Source: Lysinibacillus_B sp042920265 (GTDB taxonomy: Bacteria; Bacillota; Bacilli; Bacillales_A; Planococcaceae). From it: a stretch of DNA of 64,000 nucleotides. The DNA is taken from NCBI RefSeq assembly GCF_042920265.1, contig NZ_JBDQZI010000017.1, positions 18,968-82,967 on the forward strand. Direction: 5' to 3'. This document shows positions 54,811 through 63,931 of the stretch, one piece after another; position 1 is the first letter of the stretch, and the number at the start of each line of letters is the position of its first letter. The position numbers and the translations under genes were made by a program. Below the pieces are notes generated by a model. That model had not been told where the DNA came from. It made no database searches and was given only the letters and a program-made list of their open reading frames with translations.

Positions 54811-55386
54811 ATGCCTTTGTGGTATTACGAAAAAAAGCTTCAATACCCTGTGAAAGTAAGTGAATGTAATCCAAGGTTAGCAAAGTATTTAGTGGAACAA
54901 TACGGGGGAGCTGATGGGGAACTAGCAGCTGCCCTCAGGTATATGAATCAACGTTACACGATTCCTGATAAGGTTATTGGTCTTTTAACAGATATCGCAA
55001 CGGAGGAATTTTCCCACTTAGAAATGATTGCGACCATGATTTATAAGCTGACGAAAGATGCAACGCCTGAACAATTAAAAGAAGCAGGTCTTGGTGATCA
55101 TTATGTCGCACATGACTCCGCTCTTTTTTATAATAATGCCTCGGGTGTACCATTTACAGCTGCTTATATCCAGGCAAAAGGTGACCCAATTGCAGATTTA
55201 TATGAGGATATTGCTGCTGAAGAAAAAGCACGTGCCACCTACCAATGGATCATCGATATGTCAGATGATGTAGATTTAAACGACAGCTTAAAATTCCTGC
55301 GAGAACGAGAAATCGTCCACTCCCTCCGATTTAGGGAAGCGGTCGAAATGTTAAAAGACGACCGCGATACGAAAAAGGTATTTTAG
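54811..55386 (+). CDS. cotJC: Spore coat manganese catalase CotJC
   Basis: A 191-residue di-manganese catalase-like protein. EYNGADGEL-type Glu ligands appear as QYGGADGELAAALRY, then TEEFSHLEMIAT and AAEEKARATYQW. It may break down peroxide at the spore surface or act structurally. GAGGGGG lies before the ATG. A strong terminator follows the stop by about 12 bases. Confidence 0.9.
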   Translation: MPLWYYEKKLQYPVKVSECNPRLAKYLVEQYGGADGELAAALRYMNQRYTIPDKVIGLLTDIATEEFSHLEMIATMIYKLTKDATPEQLKEAGLGDHYVAHDSALFYNNASGVPFTAAYIQAKGDPIADLYEDIAAEEKARATYQWIIDMSDDVDLNDSLKFLREREIVHSLRFREAVEMLKDDRDTKKVF

Positions 55387-55397
55387 TGGTCATCATG

Positions 55398-55430
55398 CCA
55401 TCTTCGAATTATTTCGAAGGTGGATTTTTT
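55398..55430 (+). terminator. Terminator of the cotJ operon
   Basis: CCATCTTCGAA/TTCGAAGGTGG (one G-T pair) with a 4-base loop, then ATTTTTT. Confidence 0.85.
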
Positions 55431-55553
55431 CATTTATTCATAAAACAGATGAATTTCCTATGAACTTTTCATTCAGTTGTATAGAGCCAAAAATTCAAAG
55501 TAATACTAGAGAGTATTGTAGCCAATGCAGTTCGAACTAAAGGAGGACTAAAT

Positions 55554-57224
55554 GTGACAAGCCATGATAATACATTATCTATTTTAGCTTTAGGCGGAAT
55601 CAATGAAATCGGTAAAAATATGTATGTTGTACAGTATGGAAATGACCTCGTCATTATTGATTGTGGGGCGAAATTTGCTGATTATCACATACTAGGTGTT
55701 GATTTAATTATTCCAGACGTTTTTTATTTACAAGAGCATCGGGAAAAAATTAAAGCATTAATTGTAACACATGGACACGAGGATCATATCGGTGGTATTC
55801 CTTACTTTTTAAAGAAAATGAATATCCCTATTTATGCTACACGTTTTACGCTCGGATTAATTGAACTAAAATTAAAAGAGCATAAAATTTTACGGGAATC
55901 AACACTCCATGAAATTAACGCAGATACCCATTTAACGTTTGGGGAGATGGATGTAAGCTTCTTTAAAGTCAGTCATAGCATTCCTGATTGTTTAGGCATT
56001 GTGTTTCATACACCCGAAGGAAAGGTCATTCATACAGGTGATTTTAAATTCGATTTAACACCTGTAAACGAGCAATATTCGGACATTCATAAAATGGCTA
56101 AAATCGGTGAAGAAGGTGTACTGGCTTTAATATCTGAAAGTACAAATGCTGAGCGTCCTGGATTGACCCCATCTGAACAGCTTGTTGGTGGTCATCTTGA
56201 AGAAGCTTTTCTAAAAGCACAAGGAAAAGGCAAAATTTTCGTTTCAACATTTGCCTCCAACGTCAATCGGGTACAACAAGTGGTCGATGCCTGCTTGAAA
56301 ACGAATCGTAAGCTCGCACTGCTTGGTCGAAGTATGGTCAATGTCGTACATGTGGCGAGAGAGCGAGGCTATTTAGATGTCCCTGATTGGATGATGGTCG
56401 ATGCACGTGATATTCATCAACTCCCTTCGGAACGAATCGCTATTTTATGTACGGGGAGCCAAGGGGAACCGCTTGCCGCACTTGCTCGACTTTCAACCGG
56501 TAGCAACCGAGATGTCAAAATTCACCCTGGTGATACAGTCATTTTAGCTGCTTCCCCAATACCAGGAAACGAAAAAGATGTCTCACGTATCGTGGATAAT
56601 TTATTCCAATTAGGCGCCCATGTCATTTACGGTTCTTCAAGTATTACCGGTATGCACGTTTCTGGACACGGTTATCAAGAGGATTTAAAGCTCATGTTAA
56701 CACTGATAAAGCCAAAATATTTCATCCCGATTCACGGGGAATATAGAATGCTTCATCAACACCGTTTATTAGCTGAATCAGTCGGCGTAGAAAAAGGGAA
56801 TACATTCATTATTAACAATGGCGATATTGTCGATATTCAAAACGGGGTAGCACGGCAAACGCGTAAAACGGTAGCTGGTGATACGTATGTGGACGGTTAC
56901 GGCATCGGCGAAGTAGGACAAGTTGTACTTCGTGACCGGAAGCAACTCTCTGAAGATGGAATGCTCGTCATTGTTATAACGATTAGTAAGCTAGACGGCT
57001 CCCTCATTTCTGAGCCAGATACGATTTCTCGTGGATTTGTTTATGCAAAGGATGCAGAGGATTTGATTAACAATATCAATATGCTCGTCAAAGAAAGCAT
57101 TGACCGTTTTAAGGAAGCCAATCCTTTTGCGATGAAGCAAGCGGTGAAAAAAGCAGTTGGTCAATATGTATTTACCCATACAAAGCGAAAGCCAATGCTT
57201 CTACCGCTTGTCATTGAAATTTAA
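55554..57224 (+). CDS. Ribonuclease J family protein
   Basis: A 556-residue metallo-beta-lactamase/beta-CASP RNase. THGHEDHIGG gives the metal site, SHSIPDCLG and HTGDFKFDLTPV follow, STNAERPG starts the beta-CASP domain, and GEYRMLHQH is a C-terminal His motif. RNase J1/J2 process and degrade mRNA and mature rRNA from the 5' end. The HEDH motif is intact, as in J1, but the rest diverges from both B. subtilis enzymes (DCGAKFADYHILGVDL), so it may be a third paralogue. The start is GTG at 55554 after AAAGGAGG. Confidence 0.88.
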   Translation: MTSHDNTLSILALGGINEIGKNMYVVQYGNDLVIIDCGAKFADYHILGVDLIIPDVFYLQEHREKIKALIVTHGHEDHIGGIPYFLKKMNIPIYATRFTLGLIELKLKEHKILRESTLHEINADTHLTFGEMDVSFFKVSHSIPDCLGIVFHTPEGKVIHTGDFKFDLTPVNEQYSDIHKMAKIGEEGVLALISESTNAERPGLTPSEQLVGGHLEEAFLKAQGKGKIFVSTFASNVNRVQQVVDACLKTNRKLALLGRSMVNVVHVARERGYLDVPDWMMVDARDIHQLPSERIAILCTGSQGEPLAALARLSTGSNRDVKIHPGDTVILAASPIPGNEKDVSRIVDNLFQLGAHVIYGSSSITGMHVSGHGYQEDLKLMLTLIKPKYFIPIHGEYRMLHQHRLLAESVGVEKGNTFIINNGDIVDIQNGVARQTRKTVAGDTYVDGYGIGEVGQVVLRDRKQLSEDGMLVIVITISKLDGSLISEPDTISRGFVYAKDAEDLINNINMLVKESIDRFKEANPFAMKQAVKKAVGQYVFTHTKRKPMLLPLVIEI

Positions 57225-57257
57225 AACACAGGGGGATGTTCTCCTCCTGTGTTTTAT
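57223..57257. terminator. Bidirectional terminator between rnj-type and LLM genes
   Basis: AAACACAGG-x-GGA pairs with TCC-x-CCTGTGTTTT across a short loop. Confidence 0.8.
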
Positions 57258-58322
57258 TTAATCTGCACGGTTGTGTTCTTCTTTTTCCCATCGTTCAATT
57301 TCTTCTCGAACGATAGGGGCGACTTCTTTTCCTAGTAGCTCAATGGATCTCATCACATCTGCATGCGGCATGGAGCCAACTGGACAGTGGAGCATAAAAC
57401 GTGTAATGCCTACCTGTTTACGAAGGAAAATGATTTTTTCTGCTACGGTTTGGACATCTCCAACATACAAAGCTCCCTCTAGGCTACATGCATCATCAAA
57501 TGTTTCACGTGTATAAGGACCCCAACCACGTTCTCTCCCTAAAGCATTCATCACAGCTTGTGTTGGCGGGAAAAATTTTTCGACAGCCATGTCCGTACTA
57601 TCTGCGATAAACCCATGTGAATGCGTAGCAACCGTTAGCTTGCAAATATCATGCCCCGCTTTTTGAGCCGCTTTATAATACAGTTTAACAAGCGATGCAA
57701 ATCGTAATGGATTGCCACCAATAATGGCTAAAGCAAGCGGTAAGCCAAGAGTGCCTGCACGTACAACAGACTGCGGCGTACCACCACTTGCAATCCAAAT
57801 CGGTAAAGAATCCTGGACTGGACGTGGATACACCCCTCGGTTATGAATGGCAGGACGATGCTTTCCACTCCACTGAACGATTTCAGATTCTCTTATTTTT
57901 AATAGCAGATCTAATTTTTCATCAAATAATGCATCATAATCTTTTAAATCATAGCCAAACAACGGGAACGATTCGATAAAAGAGCCTCGCCCTGCCATAA
58001 TTTCCGCACGTCCATTTGACAGTGCATCAACCGTTGAAAACTCTTGAAATACTCTTACTGGATCATCAGAAGAGAGTACGGTCACCGCGCTTGTTAGCCT
58101 AATTCGTTTTGTCAGCGGGGCAGCAGCGGCGAGTAATACAGCTGGCGTGGAACAGGCATAATCTTTTCGGTGATGCTCACCCACACCGTACACATCTAAT
58201 CCTACTTCATCTGCCAGTACAATTTCTTCTAGTACCTCTCGAATGCGTTCAGCATGGCTAATCGTTTTTCCTGTACTTACATCTGGTGTCGTTTCAACAA
58301 ATGTCGTTAACCCAATCTCCAT
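57258..58322 (-). CDS. LLM class flavin-dependent oxidoreductase
   Basis: A 354-residue luciferase-like monooxygenase. GVGEHHRKDYACSTPAVLLAA is the family start, LTSAVTVLSSDDPVRVFQEF and GRAEIMAGRGSFIESFPLFG bind F420 or FMN, and PIWIASGGTPQSVVRAG follows. FMN is expected in Bacillales. The substrate is unknown. The gene stands alone with its terminator shared with the RNase J gene. Confidence 0.85.
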   Translation of the reverse strand: MEIGLTTFVETTPDVSTGKTISHAERIREVLEEIVLADEVGLDVYGVGEHHRKDYACSTPAVLLAAAAPLTKRIRLTSAVTVLSSDDPVRVFQEFSTVDALSNGRAEIMAGRGSFIESFPLFGYDLKDYDALFDEKLDLLLKIRESEIVQWSGKHRPAIHNRGVYPRPVQDSLPIWIASGGTPQSVVRAGTLGLPLALAIIGGNPLRFASLVKLYYKAAQKAGHDICKLTVATHSHGFIADSTDMAVEKFFPPTQAVMNALGRERGWGPYTRETFDDACSLEGALYVGDVQTVAEKIIFLRKQVGITRFMLHCPVGSMPHADVMRSIELLGKEVAPIVREEIERWEKEEHNRAD

Positions 58323-58391
58323 TCTACTTCCCTCCTACATTTACCTATTGCTTTACTACTATCATAACGAGTTCAGCTACATTTGTCCTTT

Positions 58392-58420
58392 TTATGATAT
58401 TTCTTTAACAGCTCATAAAA
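58392..58420 (+). promoter_or_regulatory. Forespore-type (sigma F/G) promoter
   Basis: TTATG at 58392-58396, 17-base spacer, CATAAAA at 58414-58420, upstream of the gamma-SASP-like gene. It has the same -35 and spacing as the element before the 39-codon gene. Confidence 0.45.
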
Positions 58421-58462
58421 CGTTCTATGTTGCGCACATTACACTTTAGGAGGTGAAAAGCG

Positions 58463-58681
58463 ATGAGTAAAAATAATAAGAGAACAATGAATACACGTAC
58501 ACACAATCCATATGGTCTATATAAAAGCACAGACTTAGATGACACGAATAGCAATAACAATAATCCTAACGACAATTTAAACGAGGAATTCGCTGCTGAA
58601 TTTGATGCGAAAGCAAAAAATAAAAACAATAAGACCAACCACGATAAAAACCAGCAGTCTAATAAAAATGAAAATAAATAG
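58463..58681 (+). CDS. Gamma-type small acid-soluble spore protein-like
   Basis: A 72-residue hydrophilic protein rich in Asn and Lys. NLNEEFAAEFDAKAKNKNN resembles the EFASE-type germination protease (GPR) site of gamma SASPs such as SspE, which serve as amino acid stores in spores. It has only one such site and lacks the usual repeat, so the call is tentative. TAGGAGGTG precedes the ATG, and a forespore-type promoter lies about 43 bases further up. Confidence 0.5.
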   Translation: MSKNNKRTMNTRTHNPYGLYKSTDLDDTNSNNNNPNDNLNEEFAAEFDAKAKNKNNKTNHDKNQQSNKNENK

Positions 58682-58695
58682 CTACACAAATATGA

Positions 58696-58734
58696 AAAGC
58701 GACACAAAAGATAAACTCATTCTGTGCCGCTTTC
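58696..58734. terminator. Terminator after the gamma-SASP-like gene
   Basis: AAAGCG-x-CACA pairs with TGTG-x-CGCTTT over a long loop, then TTCCCC; moderate strength. Confidence 0.55.
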
Positions 58735-58748
58735 CCCCTCTTTTTTCA

Positions 58749-58907
58749 TTATTTCACCTTGAACGTGTTAGCTAAACCTAGTAACCCTTCTGATAATTTC
58801 TCTGATGATCTTTCGATTTCTTTCATTGCATTCAATTGTTCTGCTGAAGAATTGACTATAGAACCTTCCATATTTTGCGATTGATTCGTAGTGAATGTTG
58901 AGATTAC
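58749..58907 (-). pseudogene. Remnant of a chemoreceptor C-terminus
   Basis: Reading leftward gives about 50 codons without a start: NSSAEQLNAMKEIERSSEKL and then GLANTFKVK, followed by TAA. It is the tail of a methyl-accepting chemotaxis protein (compare SADQLAALAEQL and VQQFKL in the receptor at 14173). An in-frame stop lies just upstream and the rest of the gene is missing, so it is a decayed copy or leftover of a recombination. Confidence 0.7.
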
Positions 58908-58966
58908 CTAGTTTAATTATACAGTTCACTAGAATGTTTTTACAATTTCAGGAATAATGTTATAAA

Positions 58967-59000
58967 AAAAGCGATACAGCCTATGCCGCATCGCTTTATA
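58967..59000 (-). terminator. Terminator of the DUF1456 gene
   Basis: AAAGCGAT pairs with ATCGCTTT around a loop, with a T-rich minus-strand exit. Confidence 0.75.
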
Positions 59001-59002
59001 CA

Positions 59003-59497
59003 CTATCCTCTATATTTCATTGTCAAACCTTTTAAGAAACAACGTGCGAAGCGATCGCCACATTCCTTGTAGTTTTTATGACCCGTGTTGCGTAAAATGG
59101 CACCGATTTCTCCTTTGGATACCGTTACCCCACCTTCATACAACAAATCTAGTACATCTTCACTCGTTAGCTGTAAGGCAATTTTCACTTTCTTTAACAA
59201 CATGTTGTTAGCACTTTCCTTGCCTGTGACGGGCATCGGTCCTGCTACATTTCCGTCTTTATCTTTTTGCGGTCCACGCTTAAATGTAATAAAGCCATTT
59301 AAAAACGCCTCGAGCATTTTATTATTTACTTTGACGAAGTTTTCGGGTGCTTCCTCGTCTTCTCTTACTTTGATGAGCATATTGAGCACCTCTTCTTTTG
59401 TAAAATGCATGCCCCCAAGCTTAAACATCTCTACTATGTCGATATTTTTAATATCCAGTGCATAGCGTAAGCGAATTAATATATCATTATTTGTCAT
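59003..59497 (-). CDS. DUF1456 protein (YehS-like)
   Basis: A 164-residue protein with two DUF1456 repeats: NNDILIRLRYALDIKNIDIVE in the first and NMLLKKVKIALQLTSEDVLD in the second, each followed by a KEEV/KGEI helix. E. coli YehS is the model; function unknown. ATG 59497 has AGGAGG about 7 bases upstream, so the upstream in-frame codons are left out. Confidence 0.85.
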   Translation of the reverse strand: MTNNDILIRLRYALDIKNIDIVEMFKLGGMHFTKEEVLNMLIKVREDEEAPENFVKVNNKMLEAFLNGFITFKRGPQKDKDGNVAGPMPVTGKESANNMLLKKVKIALQLTSEDVLDLLYEGGVTVSKGEIGAILRNTGHKNYKECGDRFARCFLKGLTMKYRG

Positions 59498-59683
59498 ATA
59501 AAAACCTCCTATATATTGTGCTATTTCAAGATCAAACCTAACACTCATTCATCATATTTAAATAATTGATCGTCATTCTGTTAAACAGTATTTTATTCTA
59601 AGTGAAAATACAGCAATTCACAAGCATTGATATTTATAGGTCCTACATAAAAGTAAGTAAATACCAATTTTCAACAAAAAAAC

Positions 59684-59722
59684 GGCGAGACCTATCCGTT
59701 TATAGTCTCTCGCCATTTTCAT
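59684..59722 (-). terminator. Terminator of the chemoreceptor-SDR-symporter operon
   Basis: GGCGAGA/TCTCGCC with additional partial pairing, and T-rich minus exit. Confidence 0.7.
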
Positions 59723-59726
59723 TATA

Positions 59727-61199
59727 TTATTTACTTTCTACATCATCTAATGCTTTATTTTTTTCAACTCTGTGCATTTCTAGTACATGTTCAGTAGGAG
59801 GAACAAGTAAGCTAACTACAACGATTGTCATCCCTGAAATCACAACGCCTGAGAAAACAGGGACTAACCATAGTTCATGCAGTAATCCGATAAACCCTTC
59901 TGATTGTATAGGGAGCGCAGGAACCGATGTCAATGAAGTGACTATGTAATAAATGAGCCCTACGGATATACTGGCCCAAACAGCAGGTGTACTCACTCGC
60001 CTCCAAAATGGTCCTAATACAATCGGCCAAAAAATCGTTACGAAAATGATATCCCATGCTAAATAAGCTAAGTCGATTACTCTTTGGAAGCTAACTGCTA
60101 ATACTAAGCCTAACAAAGCACTTGAAAGAATTACGAGTCTCGAAAAACGTAATAACGTTTTAGGTTGCGGGTTTGGGTTAATAAAATCTAAATAAATATT
60201 TTTCGTTACAATGCCTGAAGTAGCAACATAACATGCCGCAACTGTTGACATCCCCATTGCTGCCATTGCCGTTAAGAAAATAGCAGCTATCAGTGGTGGA
60301 AAGTAACCCTGTGCAAAAGCTAGCATCAATGTTTCTGGATTATCGCTATTTGGATAAATCGTTCTGAACGCCTCGCCTAGCATCCCAGGAATCCAACTAA
60401 TTGCAATAATGACAGCACCAGCAATCATCATACTACGCTGTGCTACCTTTGGACTTTTTGCTGCGGCAACCCGTTGTCCCAAGTCCACTGCTGGAATATC
60501 GCCAAGGGCTAGCACAAGGTATAACGACCAAAATTCTACTCCCGCCTTATTGAATAATTCACTAATATTCCACCATTCTGGATTAAATGTAATATCAGGA
60601 TAGTAAAATAAAACAAAAATAGTAATACCTAAAATACCAGCAATCGCAAGTGCACCTTGTACAATCTCGGTATAGGCTACTGCCCATAGTCCACCGATTA
60701 CTGAATATAATACGGTTAATGAGACAAATAATAACGCGGCCGGAAGAAAGTCGATTTGTAGCAATTGCTGAATAATATACGTTCCGCCAACTGTTAATGC
60801 GGCTGCATTGAAAACACCGAATGCAATAGCCATTACAATCCCTGTGTAAGCACCTAATTTTTTGCTACCGTATCTCAGTCCATAGTAATCTGCTAACGTC
60901 CAACCTTTTAATCTTCTAAGTGGCTTCGTCCAAATGAGTCCACCTAAAATCATACATGTACCCAGTCCACCCATTGTGGCCGACCCTTCAAAACCGCCAC
61001 TTGTATAACCTGATCCAACAGCCGCAAAAAAGAATGGTGCCGCTAATAGTGCGGCAATTAAGCTTCCTGTTACAACAGATAGTGGCATACTCCAGCCTGC
61101 AACAATTAAGTCTTCTGCTGTTTGTACACGCTTGTAGCCTTTATAACCTACATAATAAATAAAAATTAGATATAGGCTGAATACGATGATATTTAACAT
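59727..61199 (-). CDS. Sodium/solute symporter (SSS family)
   Basis: A 490-residue transporter with about 13 membrane segments. GWSMPLSVVTGSLIAALLAA, GLRYGSKKLGAYTGIVMAI and VIGGLWAVAYTEIVQGALAI are family blocks; Ser/Thr-rich parts near MAAMGMSTVAACYVATSG fit the sodium site. The substrate could be an organic acid, amino acid or alcohol. It follows the SDR gene by 11 bases and is the last gene of the operon. Confidence 0.88.
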   Translation of the reverse strand: MLNIIVFSLYLIFIYYVGYKGYKRVQTAEDLIVAGWSMPLSVVTGSLIAALLAAPFFFAAVGSGYTSGGFEGSATMGGLGTCMILGGLIWTKPLRRLKGWTLADYYGLRYGSKKLGAYTGIVMAIAFGVFNAAALTVGGTYIIQQLLQIDFLPAALLFVSLTVLYSVIGGLWAVAYTEIVQGALAIAGILGITIFVLFYYPDITFNPEWWNISELFNKAGVEFWSLYLVLALGDIPAVDLGQRVAAAKSPKVAQRSMMIAGAVIIAISWIPGMLGEAFRTIYPNSDNPETLMLAFAQGYFPPLIAAIFLTAMAAMGMSTVAACYVATSGIVTKNIYLDFINPNPQPKTLLRFSRLVILSSALLGLVLAVSFQRVIDLAYLAWDIIFVTIFWPIVLGPFWRRVSTPAVWASISVGLIYYIVTSLTSVPALPIQSEGFIGLLHELWLVPVFSGVVISGMTIVVVSLLVPPTEHVLEMHRVEKNKALDDVESK

Positions 61200-61210
61200 T
61201 TGAATACTCC

Positions 61211-61963
61211 TTATCCATTCATAACGACTCCACCATTAGGGGTTAAAATTTGCCCCGTATAGAAATTAGCATGTTCTGAAGCTAAAAATAACACACTTTT
61301 TGCTATTTCTTCCGGGTGCGCTAGCCGTTTCAAAGGATATTTAGCGGACTCTTCTTCAATATAATTTTCGCCAAATTCTTTCAAAATATCTGTGTATGTT
61401 CCACTAGGAGCTACTGCATTTACTAAAATATGAGGGGCTAACTCTCTTGCTAAAGCTTTTGTAAATGCATTAATACCACCTTTTGCAGCTGAATAATGTG
61501 TAAATTCTTCACATCCTAAGCTACCAAGATCAGAGGAAATATTAATAATTTTCCCACTGCCTTTTTGCTTCATTCTTTTCGCTGCTTCTCTACTATTATA
61601 GAAACAACCATATAGATGTACTTTAATCATCCGATCCCACTGTTCATCTGTTAAATCTATGATATTAGAAGACTGTGCAAATCCAGCATTGTTTACTAAT
61701 ATATCAATCATGCCGAAGTCATTATCCATATAACAAAACATTTCTTGAACTTGCTGAGAATCTGACACATCGGCATGAAATTTCAACGCATATCCCCCAA
61801 ACTTCTCTGCTTGCACACGCACCTGTTCTGCTTCTTTCTCGTCTCCAATGTAATTTATTAAAATATTGGCCCCTTGCTCTGCAAACGCTAATGCAATTGC
61901 CTTGCCTATTCCTTTACTGGACCCTGTAATCAATACATTTTTCCCTTTAAAATCAAATTCCAT
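61211..61963 (-). CDS. Short-chain dehydrogenase/reductase (FabG-like)
   Basis: A 250-residue SDR: ITGSSKGIGKAIALAF (cofactor), LVNNAGFAQ, catalytic Ser in INISSDLGS, Tyr-Lys in YSAAKGG. The end, FYTGQILTPNGG, is typical. ATG 61963 shares a base with the chemoreceptor stop (TAATG), and the symporter follows after 11 bases. It probably oxidises or reduces the compound imported by the symporter; this is inference. Confidence 0.88.
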   Translation of the reverse strand: MEFDFKGKNVLITGSSKGIGKAIALAFAEQGANILINYIGDEKEAEQVRVQAEKFGGYALKFHADVSDSQQVQEMFCYMDNDFGMIDILVNNAGFAQSSNIIDLTDEQWDRMIKVHLYGCFYNSREAAKRMKQKGSGKIINISSDLGSLGCEEFTHYSAAKGGINAFTKALARELAPHILVNAVAPSGTYTDILKEFGENYIEEESAKYPLKRLAHPEEIAKSVLFLASEHANFYTGQILTPNGGVVMNG

Positions 61964-63705
61964 TAACAATCATTCTCCAATTTAAATTTAGCTACAAGTG
62001 ATTGTAATTCCTCTGCCGTTTCGCCTAGTGAGGCAGAAGCCTGTGTGACTTCCTGCATCGTCACTAATTGTTTCTGTGTAGCTTCTGACACATTCGTTGA
62101 GAATGCTGCCGATTTTTGTGCAGAGTGTGTAATATGATTGACCGATGCTGTCACTTCTTCTGAAGACGCTGATATTTGTTGAGAGGCTGCAGAAATCTCC
62201 CTGATTTGGCTTGCTACTTCTTCTGAAGCAGTTAAGATCCCCTTAAAGATTTCACCTACTTCATTTGTATATTCCATTCCCGCTTTTACATCTTCTTTTC
62301 CTTTTTCCATCACTACAAGAGAAGCGTTTGAATCGGATTGAATTGTACTAATTAAATTATATATTTCCGTTGCTGATTGAGAGGATTGTTCTGCTAATCT
62401 TCTTACCTCATCTGCTACAACGGCAAATCCTTTACCATGTTCCCCAGCTCGTGCAGCTTCAATCGCTGCATTGAGTGCAAGTAAATTCGTTTGATCTGCA
62501 ATTTCCGTAATAATGTTTACAATATCACCAATTTTATTTGTATTTACATGCAAACCATTGATAGTTTTCCCAATTTGCTCAACTGATTCATTAATTAACT
62601 GCATTTGGGAAACAACTTGTTGAACAACATGATTCCCATGTCTTGAAGCTTGGGAAGAAGAACTAGATGACTCAGCTGCACTATTTGCCGAATCCGCAAT
62701 TTGCTGTATACCCATCGTTGTTTCTTCCATAGCAGTAGCTGTTTCTTCTGTTGTGATTAAAGATGCTTCAGCATTTTGCGTAATTTGTTCCATGTCCTTC
62801 GCAATATGTGTAGAGCTATCATATACACCTGCCGCATTCACATTCAATTGGTTTGCTGCAGTAGAAATATGGTTCGATGCATTTCTAATATTTAATATGA
62901 GATGCTGTAAATTCGAAACCATTGTTTGAATAGATTGAGATAAGTGACCAATTTCATCATTCGTAATGTCCAAATCTACATCTTTCAATTCTCCATTGGC
63001 TACTTGATTTGCAACCTCTACTACTTTTCCAAGTGGTTTAAACAGTCGTACAATGAGTATGTAAAGTAAGACTAATAAAATAGCCAAGCCAATTACTGTA
63101 ATCGTAATTTGTTTAATAATACTTGATTTGATAATGGCATTAATATATTCTGCTGAATAATCAATTCCAATTAACGCAATAATTTCCCCTCTACCATCTT
63201 TAATTGGGGCAAATACTGTTCGCCATGTACCGAAAGGGTCTTCAAAAATTGCTGTCACTTCTGCTTGATTACTATCAAGTGCCAGTTTCGCTGTTTCAAT
63301 ATGCTCAGGTGCTAAATCAGCAAAAGCTTCTCCTGCTTCGTATACTTCATTTAAATTAGAAGTATAACCGATTGGAATAATGTTGTTATCTTCTATTTTC
63401 CAAAGATAACTCCAACTCATAACCCCTTGTTCATTTTGAATAGTATCTAACTGTCTTTGTACTTTTTGGAAAGTCTCATTATCCTCGCCTTTTACAGATA
63501 ACAAAGATTCGATTTCTTCCTGATCAAGGTTCATTGCTGTTAAGATACCTACACTTTTCAGTTCTTGCTCAAGGTCTGCATCCATGCGATTATTTAGTTC
63601 ATTAATACTTTGAATAGTAATCACAGCAGTAAGTACTAAAACAATACTAGAGACAATCAATAACAATCTGTTCTTTAATGACATACTCTTTATAAATTTC
63701 AACAT
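61963..63705 (-). CDS. Methyl-accepting chemotaxis protein with a periplasmic sensor
   Basis: A 580-residue receptor: first helix (NRLLLIVSSIVLVLTAVIT), an extracellular Cache-like sensor domain of about 150-160 residues (with TWRTVFAPIKDGRGEIIALI and GIDYSAEYI, seen in single-Cache folds), second helix (IIKQITITVIGLAILLVLLY), HAMP, and the signalling tip QTNLLALNAAIEAARAG. ATG 63705 has GGGAGGT 5 bases upstream; open frame before it lacks a site. First gene of an operon with SDR and symporter genes, so its ligand may be the imported substrate. Confidence 0.92.
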   Translation of the reverse strand: MLKFIKSMSLKNRLLLIVSSIVLVLTAVITIQSINELNNRMDADLEQELKSVGILTAMNLDQEEIESLLSVKGEDNETFQKVQRQLDTIQNEQGVMSWSYLWKIEDNNIIPIGYTSNLNEVYEAGEAFADLAPEHIETAKLALDSNQAEVTAIFEDPFGTWRTVFAPIKDGRGEIIALIGIDYSAEYINAIIKSSIIKQITITVIGLAILLVLLYILIVRLFKPLGKVVEVANQVANGELKDVDLDITNDEIGHLSQSIQTMVSNLQHLILNIRNASNHISTAANQLNVNAAGVYDSSTHIAKDMEQITQNAEASLITTEETATAMEETTMGIQQIADSANSAAESSSSSSQASRHGNHVVQQVVSQMQLINESVEQIGKTINGLHVNTNKIGDIVNIITEIADQTNLLALNAAIEAARAGEHGKGFAVVADEVRRLAEQSSQSATEIYNLISTIQSDSNASLVVMEKGKEDVKAGMEYTNEVGEIFKGILTASEEVASQIREISAASQQISASSEEVTASVNHITHSAQKSAAFSTNVSEATQKQLVTMQEVTQASASLGETAEELQSLVAKFKLENDC

Positions 63706-63856
63706 TTTTACCTCCCTGCTTTTTTGTTCATTATACTTTTGTAATAAGCGGCCGCCTTTAATATAATGATAATATTTTGTAAAAAAACTGCACATACAAC
63801 ATTTCCTTCAACTAGCTGCCATTACGTTTGCCTAAAAATGAAATAGAGACAAATAA

Positions 63857-63880
63857 AAAAGCCTATTTAAACAATAGGCT
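63857..63880 (-). terminator. Terminator for a minus-strand gene beyond the window
   Basis: AGCCTATT/AATAGGCT with a 5-base loop; on the minus strand it leads into TTTTTTATTTG. Confidence 0.6.
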
Positions 63881-63891
63881 CAGATTGTCGA

Positions 63892-63931
63892 CAAAAGGCC
63901 TTCAGAATGGTCTCATTCTGAAGGCCTTTTG
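63892..63931. repeat. Perfect 18-bp inverted repeat (hairpin)
   Basis: CAAAAGGCCTTCAGAATG and its exact complement flank GTCT. The plus-strand exit is TATTTTT. It may be a terminator for the region to the right or a dispersed palindromic element. Confidence 0.6.
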
